Shown here: positions 10,171-22,610 of the stretch, one piece after another
Numbering within the stretch: the first letter of the stretch is position 1
Layout of the letters: each line of letters opens with the position of its first letter
NCBI GenBank assembly: GCA_007922225.1
Contig: ML679961.1
Coordinates: 72,582,890-72,646,889 of the forward strand
DNA: 64,000 bases
Origin: Emydura subglobosa
Lineage: Eukaryota; Chordata; Testudines; Chelidae
Direction of reading: 5' to 3'
Translations under genes and position numbers: made by a program
Notes under the pieces: generated by a model
What the model was told of the DNA's origin: nothing
Databases searched by the model: none
What the model saw: only the letters and a program-made list of their open reading frames with translations

Positions 10171-11406
10171 CATAAGTTCGTCTTCACACTTGTCACCCTA
10201 CTTATACTGGAAGCTGTGGAAAGAACAAACAGGGAAGCAACACAATAGCTCCCTAGATAAGAACATCCAAGCAGTCAATAATTTTGCCTATCCACTTCAA
10301 GGACTTTGCATCCTGTCACCATGGAAGATGCAAGCTTGTCTTGTCATGCTGAAAACTTTGAGATCAAAAAGATACTAAACAGTTTAAAGTCCTCTGAGAA
10401 GAGGAAGGGTGCCACTTGTCAGAAACTGTCTAGGGAGACAGAGAGCAACTCTGCAGATGGAGTCTAAAGAAATTGGGCCTCCGCAGATGTAGGGAATGAT
10501 AAGCTAGATATGTGTGCTGTCTGTTTTTAAAATGTTTTCTTTGAAAGGCTTTTGCTCTCAAGAAGTGATACTTGGCTTTTAGGAAGCTGTTCGGTTACTG
10601 AGTATCATGCTCATTGCCCCAGAGGGAATAGAACAGCAGGATTTAGACATAAGGTCAGACTTGCAGAGGTAAATCAGCAGGGTACTGCAATCTGGGGCCG
10701 AGTTTGAGAGTGGGAGAATCATGATATTCCACCCCAAGAGACAGGTGAGAGCTAGAGACTTGAGGCTTTGAGGGAGTACACTCAGAGAGACCAAAAGGGG
10801 TCAGATATACCCATTCACCCAGTAACTTTCAGAAAGAGTTGCTTCTGATCCAGTCCAGCTTTGTTCTCCATCAAGTAATAAAAGTGTGTGTTTTTTTCTC
10901 TCTCGCTTTCCCTCTGTTTTAGACACTTATTTCACCTTGTAAAAAGCCAGCCAGTCTTATCTGTATGTTGGGAAAATCATAGGTGTTACTGTATGTGACA
11001 ATTGCCATTTACTGGCATGGGGTCTTGAACCTGCTAGAAGAATAACAGATATGCTGGAAAGAAATGGCTAGCCAATTTAGCTGTGAGAATCCCTGGAGAG
11101 AGCCCTACTGAAAGCATTAAGCCAGTCGAGGGTTGCAGACTGTTCAGTGTCATGTGCATTTAGTTTTTCCAGGAGAACATCCAAAGAAACAGGAGTTTCG
11201 TCTTTGGAAACTAAGAAATACTGTATTCATCCAGAGGTCTAAAGAATACTTTAAATAAAGAATTTCTTTAAAGAATACAATGGAGGTTTATTTATATCAA
11301 AATAGTGCCTGGATGCATAGGAGGCATTGGTAGTTATCGAGCATGTCACTTTCTCCTCTAGAGATCAGAGTTCAAATCTTGTTAAAATCACAACTAAATG
11401 TGAATG
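10171..11406. other. No gene seen
   Basis: Frames at 10106-10378 and 10579-10794 lack domains. No repeat assigned, although the first 250 bases could be an extension of the preceding repeat. Confidence 0.35.
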
Positions 11407-12300
11407 TGATGGTCTTAATCTTACAGCAGTTCAGGATTTGGGGGCATTAGCAAGGCATGTCATAGTTCAGGGCAACTGATCCTGTATTCCCCCTCTGTGG
11501 TCCACCAAGGGTACCCACTCTAGTCTTCCGGCTCCTCAACCACCACCTCTCTTGCCAAGAGACCAGCGTCTGTGTCTCTCCTGAGCAGGGGTTTTCCAGG
11601 CTTCACATTTCCCTGCCTAGGCTGTTATTTTTTTCTAGCAAGCCAGACTGCCAAATAGGCCAGTGTCTTCACTTTGCTTTCTCTATGAAGGCTGTAATTA
11701 CCACACAGTTCTTTCTAGGCAAGCACATTCCATCTTATGATGGAAGCATTACAGAAAAAACATGAAAACAACAAAAGAACCTACCCATGCTAATATGTTT
11801 AGCAGAGATCACTCCAACAAGGGCTCTGGTAGGAGTCAGTCCTTCAATCCCACAAAGGAGTTTTCTTGTGATTACAAGCTCAGAACTAGCACATTCATGA
11901 ATAGTTCAGTCTTTCCTTTATATGGCTTGGGCCTTTGATCATGAAACTTTGGGAACAGGTAATCACCAGGCAGTGGTCCTCTCCTCAAGATGTAGGTTCA
12001 AAAGGCTGGGTTTTTGCATATTTGGAATTTACATTCACTTCCCCTTAGGTATTTCCCAGGAAATCTGCTTCATGTATGTTGTCCCAAAAGTCCGGTCTTG
12101 TCTGGCACACTGTTCAATGCAGTCCTTTGATCATTTAAGCCACACATCACATCTCCTCACTAGAAAGGCTCCATATAACCCTGGCCCATAATAATACATA
12201 CACTTTGCATTTAGTATAATAGAACCCCAAAGATATTTAAATGTAATTCAATACCGTTTTTCAAAAGTATTGCATGTTGCCGTATCTGTCACTGAGCTAT
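11407..12300. repeat. Possible LTR-like dispersed repeat
   Basis: Blocks such as CCCCCTCTGTGGTCCACCAA, GGTAATCACCAGGCAGTGG and GTATTTCCCAGGAAATCTGC remind me of a turtle endogenous-retrovirus or Gypsy LTR family. There is no coding sequence, and I see neither clean ends nor a target duplication, so this is a weak call by memory only. Confidence 0.3.
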
Positions 12301-12826
12301 GTTGGGGAAGGCTTGCGTGTACAACAACTACCTACATGATTTGTGGCTATAAAACAGTATTCTCAATCCTGAGCACTAAAACTCATGCCAAAATGCTGTA
12401 GCACTTATCACCACATTTGCATTTAGAATAAAGGGAAAACTGTATGTGAGAGAACTAGTATGAGTATTTCTGTGTGTGAATTTAAACCCCATTTCTTTTC
12501 TCTAACTTGAATCACATGCATTCCCTGTAGGAACTCATGACATTGTTCTTTATATCCAACATTATAACTGTTTATATGGAAAAGGATAGCACCTGATAGC
12601 AGGTGAGTGAAAGGAAAGAAATGAGAATAGGGAAGCTCATATACAATAGTAGATGCAATTAATTTCTTCTTAGCAGTAAGAACAAGTGAACTCCACAAAC
12701 CTGGGACTTCCTTTTCCATATTCCTGATCAGAACTTTGCGGAAAACTCTTGTTGGCTCTTCCAAAGAATAGTTTCCAGGTTTTTACATTGGGCTCATTGT
12801 ACACTGAGACAAGGCTTTAGGAATTT
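12301..12826. other. No gene seen
   Basis: The 113-codon minus frame at 12423-12764 has no recognisable motif and is probably chance. Confidence 0.4.
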
Positions 12827-12900
12827 AAGGCCTGATCCAAAGCCTATTAAAAATAATGGAAAGACTTCAAAGGCCTTCAGTGGGCTTTGGATCAGGCCTT
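12827..12900. repeat. Short palindromic repeat with perfect 18-bp arms
   Basis: AAGGCCTGATCCAAAGCC (12827-12844) is the exact reverse complement of GGCTTTGGATCAGGCCTT (12883-12900), with a 38-base loop. TTAA lies next to the GGCC core on the left and TTTAA on the right. A degenerate relative lies at 19176-19240. Such palindromes with a 'GATCCAAAGCC' arm are a common vertebrate MITE-like repeat. Confidence 0.75.
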
Positions 12901-13234
12901 TAACTGGTGTGTGAACAGTCAACCAGTGCAGGCGTGATCAGTAAAATGTAGGGCACAGTAAGGATTCTCTTTCTCAATAAACCTTGCCATGGTAGAAACA
13001 TGTCGACTTACTTTTGATGATGATTGATCTCAAGTCCCTATTCTTTCTCTTCAGGATATAATAAACTGCTCATGATGTGATAATGTCCAACACGATCCAT
13101 TGCATTATGTCTGTTAAAAGGGACAATCTCTCTGGAAAAACATTTAGCTTCTAAAAAGTATTCTGTAGCAATGGTCCAAAATGCTATAAGTCATACTGCT
13201 ATGGCAGAGCTCTGGGTTATTATTAGACATGGTC

Positions 13235-13575
13235 AAGAAACTTTTTGGTTTTGTTTTAGTTTGCAAAAAATGTTAACAATTATATTCCATGGGTTCTTGA
13301 AATAGATCAACTTTGAAATTTTTTTATTTGTATTTTCTTAATTTTCAAAAACTTGAATGTTCCAAAAATTGATTTTTTTTCTTTTGAAAATATTTGATGT
13401 TTGAAAAGCCCAATCATGTGACTACATTAATCAATCAAAAATGGCAAAGAAACTGAAACGGAAAATGTTCAATGATACTGAAAAATTCACACGAAAACAA
13501 ACTGTCAACAATTCTGGAGAAGTTGAAAAATGAGAATCAAAACATGTTTGCAAAATATTTCTTTTGAAAAATTGC
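13235..13575. repeat. A/T-rich 'TTTTGAAA' low-complexity dispersed repeat
   Basis: Dense in AAAA/TTTT with recurring TTTGAAA, GAAAATTT and CAAAAAATG words on both strands, giving many short imperfect inverted repeats. A similar stretch is at 53190-53400. I associate it with an old sauropsid repeat family, not named. Confidence 0.4.
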
Positions 13576-14429
13576 CACTTTTGTCTCTTAAAAAGAAAAG
13601 AAAAGAAAAATCCCAGCTATCTGTAGCTGACTACTGTAGAAATCGTTATTAGCTTATAAAATATCTCCTAATGACTAAGTCAGTGGAGATCCCACCACTG
13701 GAAAAGTAGAGCAACATCTGCATCCTGCTTCCTGTATGAATTGTAAGCCCTAATCTCTCTGTACCTTAGTTTTTTTCCATCTTTAAAATATGAAGGCCTT
13801 CAGCAGCAGGGGAGATCTGCTCATTCTCAGAAGGGGCCCACTTCCCAGTTGGCCAAACACCCCGCAACCATAGAGTCTCAGAGACTGTAGGACAACCCAC
13901 CTGCCACCACTGCTGCTACTGGGATGAGCCACCTTATGGAGCCCCAATACGCACTGGGGAAGGGAAAGAAAGCATAGTGCAACTAAAGTTACTGGGCCTG
14001 GAGGAGGAGCAGATGGTAGGAGGTTCCTTACAGACTAATGGATTTAGGAGGGAAAGCATGTGAAATTAATGGACATGGTATTTTTCTGTTGATAAGGGGG
14101 AAGAGTATGGAATTGATGGATTTGTCTGTGTTTGCCCAGGTAATGGTACATGTTACATGTACAGTCCCAGCAAAGCACTGGGGATAAAATGGTTTTGTTG
14201 TTAAGGGCTTATCTAGCACTTGAGATCTGGGTTCTTCTCCTGATTCTGGGTGGGTGGTGGGTGAGAGAGAGACACACATATATTATCCAAGTAACTTAAG
14301 TGACTTAAGCTCAGTGCCCATTAATTGAGGTGCCTCATGTTCATAGACAGTTGTGAAAATTTAGGCCCTAAGTGTCAAGTGTGGTGTCAAATTAGTGGAT
14401 GCATTTTAAAATGTAGGTAAATCAATATG
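13576..14429. other. No gene seen; possible weak MIR piece
   Basis: 'CTCTCTGTACCTTAG' and 'CATCTTTAAAATATG' near 13755-13790 resemble the MIR core but are short. The minus frame 14028-14279 has no domain. Confidence 0.3.
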
Positions 14430-14582
14430 TCTGGACCTGAGTTCCTCCCTGTGTAAAATGGGGCTAATACAATTTCTCTAATTCAGAGGGGAGTTAGGAG
14501 GATAAATTCATAAACATCCATGCAGTGCACAGATCCTAAAGTGTTGAGTGCTATAGAAAGGTCTATAAATTAAATTAAATAT
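14430..14582 (+). mobile_element. MIR/CORE-SINE 3' half
   Basis: Contains CTGTGTAAAATGGGGCTAA, a GAGTTAGGAGGATAAAT block and 'GTGTTGAGTGCTATAGAAAGG', the order expected in sense MIR-type SINEs of amniotes. 5' half missing. Confidence 0.65.
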
Positions 14583-15284
14583 TCTTCGTACCTGGCCTTG
14601 GCTACAGCTATCTAAAAGAAGGAGACTGCCAAATAACTATGAGAAGTGGGTAATTTATTCAATAGCCTGGTTCATTTTTGCTCCTGGCTTTAACGTTCTC
14701 TTCAAGCTCCAGCTACACACATGGCATGTCCTTAGGTTTGACCATGCATGACTAGTGCAATCCTATTCTCTTTCACCCAAGCCCCTTGTCTACCGATCTA
14801 AATACAAAAGCAGCAATTCTAATGTTTCTGACAAACACTTTTCTTCATAGACAGAGACTTTGCTTTCCCTTCACAACTTAAAGCACTGCATTCTATATGC
14901 AAATAACTTCTGGTGCAGCTTCTCTCCCCCTCTGCTGGGAATCTATAGAATTGCAAGTGTTTGCATAATACCTCTGCAGCAGGTATTTTTCCATCTCTAT
15001 CCTGAAAACTACACATTTTTGTCCATCCCATTTTGTGTTTCACACACTTTGCTCTATGCTAGCCATGCTTCCTTTATATACACACTAATCTAAAGTAGCT
15101 TTGAAAACTGAAAATTGTTAGAGTACTTTTATTTTTAATAAATTAAACCAAATAGCAAAGTCCAAAGGAATGTAACCAAGATGAAACTAATAAGGTTCCA
15201 TTAACATTATTCTAAAAACTGACAGAAGGTAATAGAGAATGATCCGTCCTTTTTTTCAAGCTATTTTATTGAGGTCTATAGCAG
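14583..15284. other. No gene seen
   Basis: Overlapping chance frames on both strands (14819-15093); no domain. Confidence 0.4.
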
Positions 15285-15402
15285 GGATCTATAGAGAAGG
15301 TAAATGACCTGTCCAAAGTCACATAGCAAGTTAGTGATAGAGTCTAGCATAGAAGTCCAATGTCCTGTTTCCCACTATTCAACCGTGCTTCCTTTTGAGA
15401 AC
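15285..15402 (-). mobile_element. MIR SINE, 5' half
   Basis: Plus strand reads AAATGACCTGTCCAAAGTC, ACATAGCAAGTTAGTGATAG, then 'TCCAATGTCCTGTTTCCCAC', the reverse complement of the tRNA-derived part and central core of MIR. Confidence 0.6.
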
Positions 15403-18400
15403 AATTAGTACTCCGATACATGGGTATTTTTTCTGACAAACTTATTATTTTTTGCTTTAAATTAAAGTACAGACATCACTGACCTCAGGGTAAGAAACAA
15501 ACATTTGCCAAACTAACAGATTTCAAACAATGCCCTTAACTGAGAGAGAAGATTAGGGACTGGTTCCTCCTCTGAGGCTTTTCTCTACCACCTTACAGGC
15601 ACTCAGAGTCCTAAAGTCACTGCTTACAACTGCTGGGAACAGGCATCTGCTCTCCTTTCTCTTGCTGTTCTATAATGCTCCCTCAGCTGTCAATCTCTGC
15701 AAACCAGAATGGAAAAGCAGATCAAAAGGACTAAAATGCCTGCTATAGTGAAGTTCCACTGTGCAATTCTGTGAGCAAAATACATTAGCAATCTCTGGTA
15801 ATAATATTTATATTCCCATGCATTAATTGTATCTAACCGATCAACTTGTCTAAAGTGTCTGTTGTTGTAGGGGCACATTCTGATCTCAGGTAAATCGGCT
15901 GATACACCAGCTGACGATCTGGCCTGCAATATATAGACACAGATTCAGCGTACTTGCATGTGGATTTTCAAGAAGTAGGAGTCCCCTTGATATACTGTGG
16001 GTCTGATCCTGCCCCATTAAACTCAACTGGATCTTTGCCACTGACGTCAAAGAGTATAGAAGTAAGCCCCAAATGGGAAAAAAATATTTATGGTACATAG
16101 AAAATAACACTTTGAACTTAAGTAACATAACAGTTTGCATGTTAGCTGAACAAACTGACTAAGTGAAAGCAGCACTCTGATACAATATTAATTCAGTGGA
16201 CTGGATTTCAAACAATGGCTGATGAAAAGAAAATGCTCTGGACCTGAATTCCAAAACTCTGTGTGTGTAAAATAACATTTATTCCCATGCAAATACCCAA
16301 TTTGCATGTGTGGTTGCAGCAAGTAGGCATGAAAATAACTTGGGGTGGGGAGGAGGGAGGACAGGGAATGGAGAATATTTTAACTTCTTCAGTTTTCTCG
16401 AACAGGGAAGCAGTGATAAGTCTCAATTAGGGGCAGCAAATAATTGAAAAGTTCCCAAAAGGAATGAGGAAAGAATCTGTTTCCATTCTGTGACTACTGG
16501 GATTTTAAGGAGAGATTTGGTTTAGTTGAACATTAGAGAGGATTTATTCAAGTGGAGATTAGATGAAATAATACAACAGCTATACAACTTTGTTTTGTAT
16601 AGCATTTTGCACAAAAACGGTATTCCTAAATGCTTTGTCATATTATGTAATTAAGCTTATATGCAAAGTGAAACTGAAATTACCATACTATAGACAAAAC
16701 CTACAGTTAAATTCCCTGAAAATTTCCTTTTTAACTCAGGATACATGTATTGTGTAGTAAACTGGAGCTATAGCCTGTGCGAGGGCCTCTTGTGTCTATG
16801 GAGCTCCAATGTGTCATAGAGGAAACTTCGCAGCACTTTCATTTAAATGTTAGAAATTATTTTAATAAATTAAATGTGAAAGTGAGTCAGTATGGCCAGT
16901 AGAATATCCTCTGATAGACATGCTGATATTTAATTCAGTTGACCTTTCAATGTGGCTGAGATTTTGTATTTTAACAACACAGATCTGCGCTGCAGAAAGT
17001 GGTTAGAGAAAACAGGAGACTTTGGCAGGTGGGGACATTTGGGGAATCTGGAACTTCAAGAAGTGGGAGGCAAATTGGAATTGTGAGAAAAGAACAGTAG
17101 ATGGATATTTCTGCTTAAATGATTGTGGGAGAAATAATTATTAACATTTTAAAAGTCATCTTTTGAGCTAGGTGTTATCAGCACATCTCTGAAAGACATA
17201 GTTTTACGTTCTCTGCAGACTCAGAAAGACAAAAATGCTTTCTTAAAATGAAAGCTTAAATTCTACAGTGTGATTCTCTGCTGAGGGTTAAAATAATTGT
17301 GAAATACACATAGCCCTGATTATAACATCTTGCATTCAGTTACTATAACTTTCTCAACTAAAACTGCACTAAAACTTTTCAGGGTTGGTCTCTTCTAGGA
17401 AAGCTTGAATAATAATGATTGATCTTTCTTAGGGTGAAAGGAGATGGAATAAAACACTGTTAGACTGGGTGTCTCCAGGGTATGTGTGTTTGATTTATAG
17501 GCAGGCACAAAACTTATTAAATCTGGTGGGTATATGATAGCCACTTTCCATTCAGTCTCAATGAGGGAACAGGTAAGTGCCTCTCTGTTTAGTAATAGCT
17601 GAAACAACAGAAGCCACTGCCAAATCACAGATCAGCATGACAAGGCTGGAGGAAGATTGAACAATGCAGTTTGAGGGGTTTTCCCTGGGTTCTAAATGCA
17701 AATGCAGGGATTGGGTATTGTTTTAGTGTAGATGTGTATAGTACTAGAAGTGTGGTTCTGACAGAGTTTTACGATCAGTGCTGGCTGGAAAGCGGTCTGG
17801 AATTGTGACCAAAGAAACTGCCCGGAGTTGTTTGATTCCACCTGTGTTCAGGGAAACAGGACTTGTATACATTTTTTGTAAGTAGATGGCATTGCGTCAG
17901 AGAAATACTTGCTATCAATTTCTCTGGATGGAAACAACCTGCAAGACTTCCAATACTACCTAACCTTTAGTCTAAAAGGGGGTAACAATAGTTTCCCCAT
18001 TATAGAATAATTCTAGTGACCTTTCTTTTCCTTTTTAAAAAAAAAGATTTTATTGCCTTCTAGGATGGGCATAAAAGGTAGAAATAAACCAAACTGAGAA
18101 GATATTACTTGTTTTTATGGCTCCCAGTGTTTCTAATATTTCCAAATGAAAAAGGAGATTGCTGCAAGGCGCTCACGGTCAAAAGAGAAAGAGGGAAAAC
18201 GGAATGGTGTATATTTTGGGCTCAACCATGATCCCTATTGCGCACCCACACAAGGGATTCATGGTCCTTTCAGAGTACCTGCGTCACTGGACCTTGCAGG
18301 ATGGAGGGGAGAAAAACCACCACAGGGCTGCAAATTCACTCTCCCATGAAGTTGAGTGAGACTGAGTGGAGCTATGGACTGGCCAGAGGGGGCAATACAA

Positions 18401-19175
18401 TCTATACCAGCAAAAGAAGTGGCAGAGATTCCTTCCCCACACTTGAGCAAGGGAGAAGCAGGCATTAGTATGGCTCATGGCCTGCTCCTCAGGCAATGTA
18501 ACTGTGTACTGCCTTTTATTTGTGCTAGATTTTAAAGTTACAATCCACCTCTATATTGGAAGAGTGTACTATGAGGAATGTAACTATGTAGCTAAGAGTT
18601 GGTAGGCTTTTTTTTTTTTAATTTGGTATATATTTATATATATATTTATTCCTGGTCATTCTTTACATTTCTCAATATGTCTGGTTCACCATAGGCAATG
18701 TGTACATTATGAATGTTCCAATGAGAACTGCTTTTATTGGTCTATTTGAGTTATGAGATTTAGAACAGCCACTCTTCCCAAATGTGCATGTATGTGTTTC
18801 CCAGCATTTTTTATCATGGTGTTTCTTAAAATCATGAGATGATAAAGCTTTATTTTGAAGTAAATATATGCCCAGTAATTATATTGATCTTAGAGTAGTT
18901 TTGGGATAATGCAAAGTAAATTGTCAAGATATCAAAATGTTTGGTGAGTAGCAAACAGTATTTATCATTTACTAACGTCCTAAATCCTGTGTTAGTTAAT
19001 GCTGACATACATAGGGAAGGCAATAGATTCTAGTCCTTGTGTGTGCTTTTTTATTATCTTTCTTGATGATGCAAATTCTTTCTTTGATATATAATATGGA
19101 ACATCAGTAACAAACTAAGAGAAAATATATAATTTTACAATTTTGTTTGCATTTAAAGAGCTTTAAAAGCTAATA
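15403..19175. other. No gene seen over 3.8 kb
   Basis: Frames at 15690-15929, 15886-16140, 16208-16426, 17395-17628 and 18146-18496 are short and motif-free. A decayed palindromic piece ('GGTCTGATCCTGCCCCATT', about 16000-16075) and AT-rich stretches (18608-18651) are the only structure seen. This could be intronic or intergenic; the sequence does not decide. Confidence 0.4.
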
Positions 19176-19240
19176 GGCCTTGATTCAAAATTAGGAGGAG
19201 TGTTTCCATAGGCTATAAGCGATTTTGGACCAGACCGTAG
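19176..19240. repeat. Degenerate palindromic repeat, relative of 12827
   Basis: GGCCTTGATTCAAAA on the left pairs imperfectly with TTTTGGACCAGACC on the right; centre reads TTAGGAGGAGTGTTTCC. Same plan as the perfect hairpin at 12827-12900. Confidence 0.5.
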
Positions 19241-19530
19241 TGAATATCACCATATCTCACCATATCAGTACGGGGTAAAATGTTCACCATTTTATAAGTG
19301 GAAAAATTCAAGAACAGAGGGAAAAAATCTCCTGATATCACACACAATGGATAAATAAAAGAGCTTGGACTAGAACTAAAGGGGAGTTCTGTCAATCCTC
19401 TCTTCATTGTCATTAATGATCATCATGTTAAATCCATGATTGACATGGATCTAAAATCAATAAATATTCCTGGGTGTATCTGAAGAGAAGACATGCCTGT
19501 TGCTGGAAAGTAGTGGGTGTTTAAGCCTAG

Positions 19531-19532
<2 letters not shown>

Positions 19533-19564
<32 letters not shown>
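19533..19564. repeat. (TG)n microsatellite, about 32 bp
   Basis: Uninterrupted GT alternation. Confidence 0.95.
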
Positions 19565-19569
<5 letters not shown>

Positions 19570-20560
19570 TAAAAAAAAGCATTCCAAGAGAAATAGCAAA
19601 AGCCCCAACACTTAAACAAAATGAGTCTCTTGTCAGTTTTTATTGACTAACGTACAGAAGAAAAATCACTACTAATCTTAGAGAAATTACATTCAATAAT
19701 TTAAAAAATATACTTGCAGTCATCCATGAAACATTAAGGAATAAGAGCTTTTGTGTTAATCATCCATATGGACTTTATCTGATCCAGCTGTCATAAATTT
19801 AAAATAATGACTTTTAAAAAACATAGTTTGTTCAATTTATAATTTCCTCTTTTCCAACTCTATAAAAACAATAATTTATTGATATAGTTTAGCATTGTGC
19901 ATCACAAAAAGTTCCTAAGCACCTATAAAATTTAACTAATCTACAAACCCTGGTCCTCATATTATGATTCCTTACACATGTGAATAACTATGCATGTGAG
20001 TAATCCGACTGTACTCTAGGGGACTACTTATGTATGTTAAATTACTACGTGCTTAGCTTCTTGAAGAACTGGGGTGTATATATCATACACAGGATATTTC
20101 ATGAACTACTGAAACGCAGTCAATTCTAGGAGGGTGGAATGTACCTAGCAGCTGTGTAAGTACACAGGAGTGATGTAGTGTTAGTAAGTGAAGAATACTG
20201 TCTCCACTTGATTGGGTGAGGAGGATGACACGAGAGATCTAGGCAAGCAGATTAATAGCTACTCAACTTGGAATTTGAACTGGTAATATCAATAGTATTA
20301 TGGGATGAGTTATAAGACATTTATAAGACCACTGGAAGACCAGTGGTCAGGATCTACGTTTTAGGGTACTGATGAATTTGTGCAGTATTGATTCAGAGGC
20401 TGAGATTCTGTGCTGCACCTCCTGGAGAGGAAGAAGGGACAGAGGTTTCTTTAAGCCTGTATCTACCCAGTCTTAGTAAGTAACAAGTGTGACATTTTAT
20501 GCAGATTATAAAATGAGTTAATTTTTTTGCACAGTGGCAAGACTTTTCAGCTTTTAGTCA
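19565..20560. other. No gene seen
   Basis: Very AT-rich up to about 19960, then mixed sequence with no frame or repeat that I recognise. Confidence 0.4.
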
Positions 20561-20704
20561 CTACACACAAGAATGAGGAGTGGTGGGGACAGGAGATAGA
20601 ATTGCACAAAGCTCAATAGCTGTGGCTGGGAAAGGTAGGAGTCTAAGGTGTCTTCTAGGGTTGGTGTGTTCCAGAGGGGGATGTAGAGGGGTGGATGCTG
20701 AACC

Positions 20705-21283
20705 TTACTCAGGCACCAACTGGGAGGAGAGCTGCGGGTGCTGGAAGAGATGGTGCTGGAGGGAGTCTCGAATTCCTGATGGTGTCTGGGGTACTGGATT
20801 GTGTGGGTGCTGGTTGTAGCTGGGTGGGAACCTGGGGGGGGGGAATAGTGGGAGTAAAGCTGAATACCCCTTATAAAGTTGGGGAAGCTGGTGGCCTGCT
20901 AGCTGGCTCTGGGAGTTTAGCAGGAGATGGGTCTCCTTCAGTAGATAACCTAGTGGTTGGGGAGGGATGTCTGGTATGAGCTGGGGTGTGTTTAGGTGTC
21001 CGGGGCATAAACTGAGAGTTGTGGGTGATTTCTGTAAGTCTGGAAGGGATGGGAATCTCCAGCAGGTGGAGGAAAGCAAGAAGGGAAACAAATGCCTCAT
21101 GACTGCTGGCAAAGCAGGTGCTATATCAACCCTTAATAGCAACCAGCAGCAATTGCAGCTTATTATTGAAGCCCAGGGGGATGCTGGATGCAGGCCAGCT
21201 GGATTAGTACATCTAAGTTGGGCTGCAGACATGCAAAAAGGCCTGCCAAATGTGCAAGTGTCAGCCGGCAACTTGCATAACAC
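20705..21283 (-). other. 192-codon open frame of unknown status
   Basis: This is the longest open frame in the window. It opens with 'MLCKLPADTCTFGRPFCMS', is rich in Leu, Pro, Ser and His, has a Cys/Trp-rich hydrophobic patch (about residues 38-52) and a proline-rich C-terminal half with 'LFPPPRFPPSYNQHPHNPVP'. I recognise no domain, signal peptide or membrane protein pattern. The opposite strand is also open over much of the same DNA (20695-20979 and 20967-21290), which points to stop-poor, GC-richer composition rather than selection. A G10 run (20834-20843) inside gives the Pro run. It could be a chance frame, a lncRNA exon, or part of an unrecognised repeat. Confidence 0.2.
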
Positions 21284-21299
21284 CCACTAGCCTTTTTAT

Positions 21300-21805
21300 A
21301 AAGCCACTTTTACACCATTCTGGTTCCAGCTTGCTTCAGGGGCCAAAACAGCCCCACACATAATTAAAAAACCTGGGGCAATGTTCCAAGTCATAGCAGT
21401 CTTATCAGAACTGCCTGTAATTTCTAATGCAAACCCAAAATGCCTGCAATGGCTCCTTCCCTGGCACACCCACTGTCCTGGGCGTTATAGGTGGGGCACT
21501 GTAGGGCCTTCTACAGAGGCCTATTGCACCAGTTGCACGGGCAAAATTCTCCCTGGCACCTAGATGCTTCCCCAGAAGCATACAGGACTTGGAGCAGGGG
21601 CAGAATCCCACCCAGAGTGAAGTGTCATGTGCTGAAACACCATTGACTTGAAGGGGAGAAGAGTTAGATCCCTAAAGAATAGTGTGTAGGTGATCTCCTT
21701 TATTTAATCTTTACAGTGCCACAGAAGCAGTGTCCCACCCATTTAAAGCACTTGTATTTTTCCTGAAAACAAAGAGTCATGTATTGCGCCTCTCACAGAT
21801 ACCAA
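21300..21805. other. No gene seen
   Basis: Mixed-composition sequence with CCCAGAAGCATACAGG and similar words but no identifiable family. Chance frames on both strands near 21381-21611. Confidence 0.35.
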
Positions 21806-21935
21806 GGCCTGCAGAAGAGCTTGGTGTAGCTTGAAAGCTTGTCTCTTTCACCAACAGAAGTTAGTCCAATAAAAGACATTACCTCACCCACCTTGTCTCT
21901 CTAATATCCTGGGCTCACCATGGCTACACCACCAC
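21806..21935 (-). repeat. Recurrent dispersed repeat, copy B
   Basis: Plus strand reads GAGCTTGGTGTAGCTTGAAA, TTTCACCAACAGAAGTTAGT, GACATTACCTCACCCACC, CTAATATCCTGGG: the reverse complement of copies A (10061) and C (36318). Confidence 0.7.
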
Positions 21936-22332
21936 TCTATCGCTGTAAGTCATTCTCAGCTCCTCACCTCAGTCTCAGCAGTGTGTTCTTGGTGCATGCT
22001 CCAATCAGATGGGCAGGCCTTCCCTAGATCCTGGCTCATAAGAGGATGGGAAGGGAGAGGGGCTCAGACCCTCTCCTCTTCCCCCCAGAAAGGCAAGCTC
22101 CTTCTAGAACCTTGCTCACATGAGAGTGGGCAGGAGCCTCTTACATATTGGCACAAACAGTGTGGGGATAGGAAAAGGGGCTTGGGAACCCTATGTGGAC
22201 AGGGACCCCTGGATCACAAAGGGAGTAGGGAGCTTGGCACAGACCCCTCAGAACATGTCTCACATGAAGGGATCAGGGAGGCAGGTTAGACCCCCATAGA
22301 TAGGCAGGAGTCCACTGATAGCATGCATACAC

Positions 22333-22343
22333 GGGGGGGGGGG
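22333..22343 (+). repeat. G11 homopolymer
   Basis: Eleven consecutive G. Similar runs are at 20834-20843 (G10), 46784-46793 (G10), 25311-25323 (C13) and 48940-48953 (C14). Confidence 0.95.
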
Positions 22344-22399
22344 AAGGAATTCAAAACCCCTATAGCGACAAAAGTGATAGTGTAGGCATATAGCCTTAG

Positions 22400-22610
22400 A
22401 AAATCTGGGTACTACTCTTGGCTGTCATACAAATGTCTTCCGTAACCTGGCCAACTCACTTAACCTCACTGTCTCAGTTTCTTATCTGTAAAATAAGGCT
22501 AATAATACTTACTTATCTCTCACTTACTTACCTTAATTTCCTCAATGTTTGTGAGGCACTTCAATTTGATTGAGATAAGGGCCAGATAAGTACACAGATA
22601 AATAATGAAT
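22400..22610 (+). mobile_element. MIR SINE, nearly full length
   Basis: CTGGCCAACTCACTTAACCT, CTGTCTCAGTTTCTTATCTG, TAAAATAAGGCTAATAATAC and TTTGTGAGGCACTTCAA follow the MIR core and 3' order. The tRNA-derived head is weak. A duplicated 'ACTTACTTA' region has expanded the middle. Confidence 0.7.

Noticed and set aside
18146..18496. Cluster of overlapping frames on both strands
   Set aside because: Five mutually overlapping short frames with no motif; more likely a stop-poor patch than a gene.
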